DNA of 64,000 nucleotides from the NCBI GenBank assembly GCA_945910005.1, contig OX246744.1:38927200-38991199 (forward strand), in the 5' to 3' direction. Both the position numbers and the translations under genes were made by a program. The notes under the pieces are model-generated. The model saw only the letters and a list, made by a program, of their open reading frames with translations. It had not been told where the DNA came from and searched no databases. This DNA is from Isoperla grammatica. Lineage: Eukaryota; Arthropoda; Insecta; Plecoptera; Perlodidae. This document shows, one piece after another, positions 62,800 through 64,000 of the stretch. Numbering within the stretch: position 1 is the first letter of the stretch; every line of letters starts with the position of its first letter.

Positions 62800-64000
62800 C
62801 TGAGACACAGAACAAACACAATAATCTAGTTCCAGTGCAACTTATGACACAAGTATGCAGGCATTGGGCTATCTACAAGACGCACCCTTTTTTACGGTCT
62901 ATTAGACAAACATTGGTAATTAGCAAGGTCCGTTAATCCCCTGGCGGGGGCTCGTTGAACTCTTAAGTAATGTCGTCCCATCCATGGTCACAATGTTAAA
63001 AATCACGTTATTCAAATGAGATAATCATTCAGTAAAACAAATGAATTGATCAGTCAAAACCAATTCTGGTTTAAAACAGCATCTCATCTAATTGAAATAA
63101 TTTATTTATACCTAAAGTCTATCTATATTTTTAAGTGAAGTATTCTGAAATCAAATTTTGCATACAAATTAGTAGATTTAAATAATAGACCAGTTTTTGT
63201 AGTGGGCACGTGAATGGCGATTTTCGTGCCCACGAGAAGACATTACTTTGAGGTTTACTGAACCTACGGAGGGGATCGACGGACCTTGGGTCATTAGCTC
63301 TAAACGTTTCGTTTCTACTATGAGCGGACTGTTTTTGAACAGGTTATTTGGAAAAAACGGTCCTATCTATTCATAGGTTGCACGTTCGTCACATCTGTGC
63401 GCGTGGCGGCCACATTTGTGGTCAAACTTTGACGTTGCCATGGAGGCTGTTGTGGTAGAACACATTATTTCTAAGTTCTTTAAAATGAAACCTTGTTACA
63501 TCTCCCAGACCGATTTAGGATAGTGAAGCCCGATTCACCCACTTTGCTAAGGATTATGGCTGGGAGTTGAACATACGGAAATGCGTGTAGGCGTTCACAC
63601 GACACGACATCGCTAACGACTAGCGCTATGGCTAAGAAAAGTTAACTAACTTTTACCTTCCAGCCATATCGTTATCCAGATTCCGGTCCATCCAATCAGC
63701 AGCTAGGATGTCTTTTTGCGAAAACCAATCTGATAAAAACTACTGATGTCATATAAGCCAAAGTTATTATTTACTAATTTATTAATATTATTAATCATTA
63801 TTATTAATAAGATAGACCTTCCAGTAGGCCTATCCTTTTCTTGAAGATCATAGACATTCGTTATTCTAGTTCATGCGTGTGAACCGGAACGTCTAGGCGC
63901 TGGTCTAGTCACTATTCCTTATCGTTGTTAAACAGTCAGTAAGCATAACCAGCGCTTTTACCAACTTGGCAATTAAAAATGGTTTTGCAAGTAAAGCAAA
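62800..64000. other. Upstream flank of right gene, end of arm and outer flank
   Basis: 62800-63377 mirrors 8668-9759 without the MITE; mirror symmetry ends near 63377. Neither this stretch nor its mirror shows a signal-peptide exon. 63378-64000 is unique DNA with no recognised gene. Confidence 0.5.

Larger units (their letters stand above)
34197..63377 (-). repeat. Right arm of giant inverted duplication
   Basis: Mirror copy of 8668-29284. It is longer mainly because the 102 bp array grew to 13.6 kb; it lacks the left-only MITEs and the long 87 bp array but has its own element E copy at 57162-58545 and an insertion at 36908-37468. Confidence 0.9.

Overview
This is eukaryotic, almost certainly animal, DNA. 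It has spliceosomal exons, immunoglobulin (Ig) domain exons bounded by phase-1 introns, tRNA-derived SINEs, a non-LTR retrotransposon tail, hAT remnants, many inverted-repeat miniature elements and long tandem arrays. The species cannot be fixed from the sequence. A marine invertebrate fits best: the protein design (Ig domains, Ser/Thr stalk, coiled coil, no transmembrane segment seen) recalls the front half of molluscan fibrinogen-related proteins (FREPs), but no fibrinogen domain is present.

The window is organised as one very large inverted duplication. The left arm (about 8,668-29,284) and right arm (about 34,197-63,377) are mirror copies around a unique 4.9 kb spacer. Each arm carries one copy of the same gene, and the two genes point at each other tail to tail. 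Left gene (+): Ig1 11753-12115, Ig2 14797-15117, Ig3 17650-17964, stalk plus coiled coil 19215-19816. Right gene (-): Ig1 59586-59227, Ig2 56058-55738, Ig3 40020-39706, stalk plus coiled coil 38884-38271. All eight exons are open with good splice sites, and every splice junction between these exons is phase 1. A first exon with a signal peptide was not found for either copy.

The most unusual feature is that two different exons are each preceded by a tandem array made of their own 3' splice site plus the first part of the exon. Before Ig1 the unit is 153 bp (13 partial copies left, 21 right). Before Ig3 it is 102 bp (5 left, about 133 right, filling 13.6 kb). The units keep splice acceptors, are multiples of three, and share sequence variants with the intact exon. 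The two mirror genes differ mainly by amino-acid-changing substitutions in discrete patches. Together this suggests a rapidly diversifying Ig-type recognition gene with built-in partial-exon arrays; whether the arrays act as gene-conversion donors, decoy splice sites or mini-exons is inference.

The arms also share an LTR-like element (TG...CA ends, 4 bp target duplication) holding a 106 bp array. A third, younger copy lies only in the right gene's first intron. Lineage-specific additions in the left arm include an 87 bp array (about 51 copies), several miniature elements and a hAT element with a 98 bp poly-C run ending 24 bp before the Ig2 exon. The spacer holds a broken LINE, a hAT/ZBED transposase remnant and foldback elements. 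The outer flanks (1-8,667 and 63,378-64,000) contain repeats and AT-rich DNA with no supportable gene.
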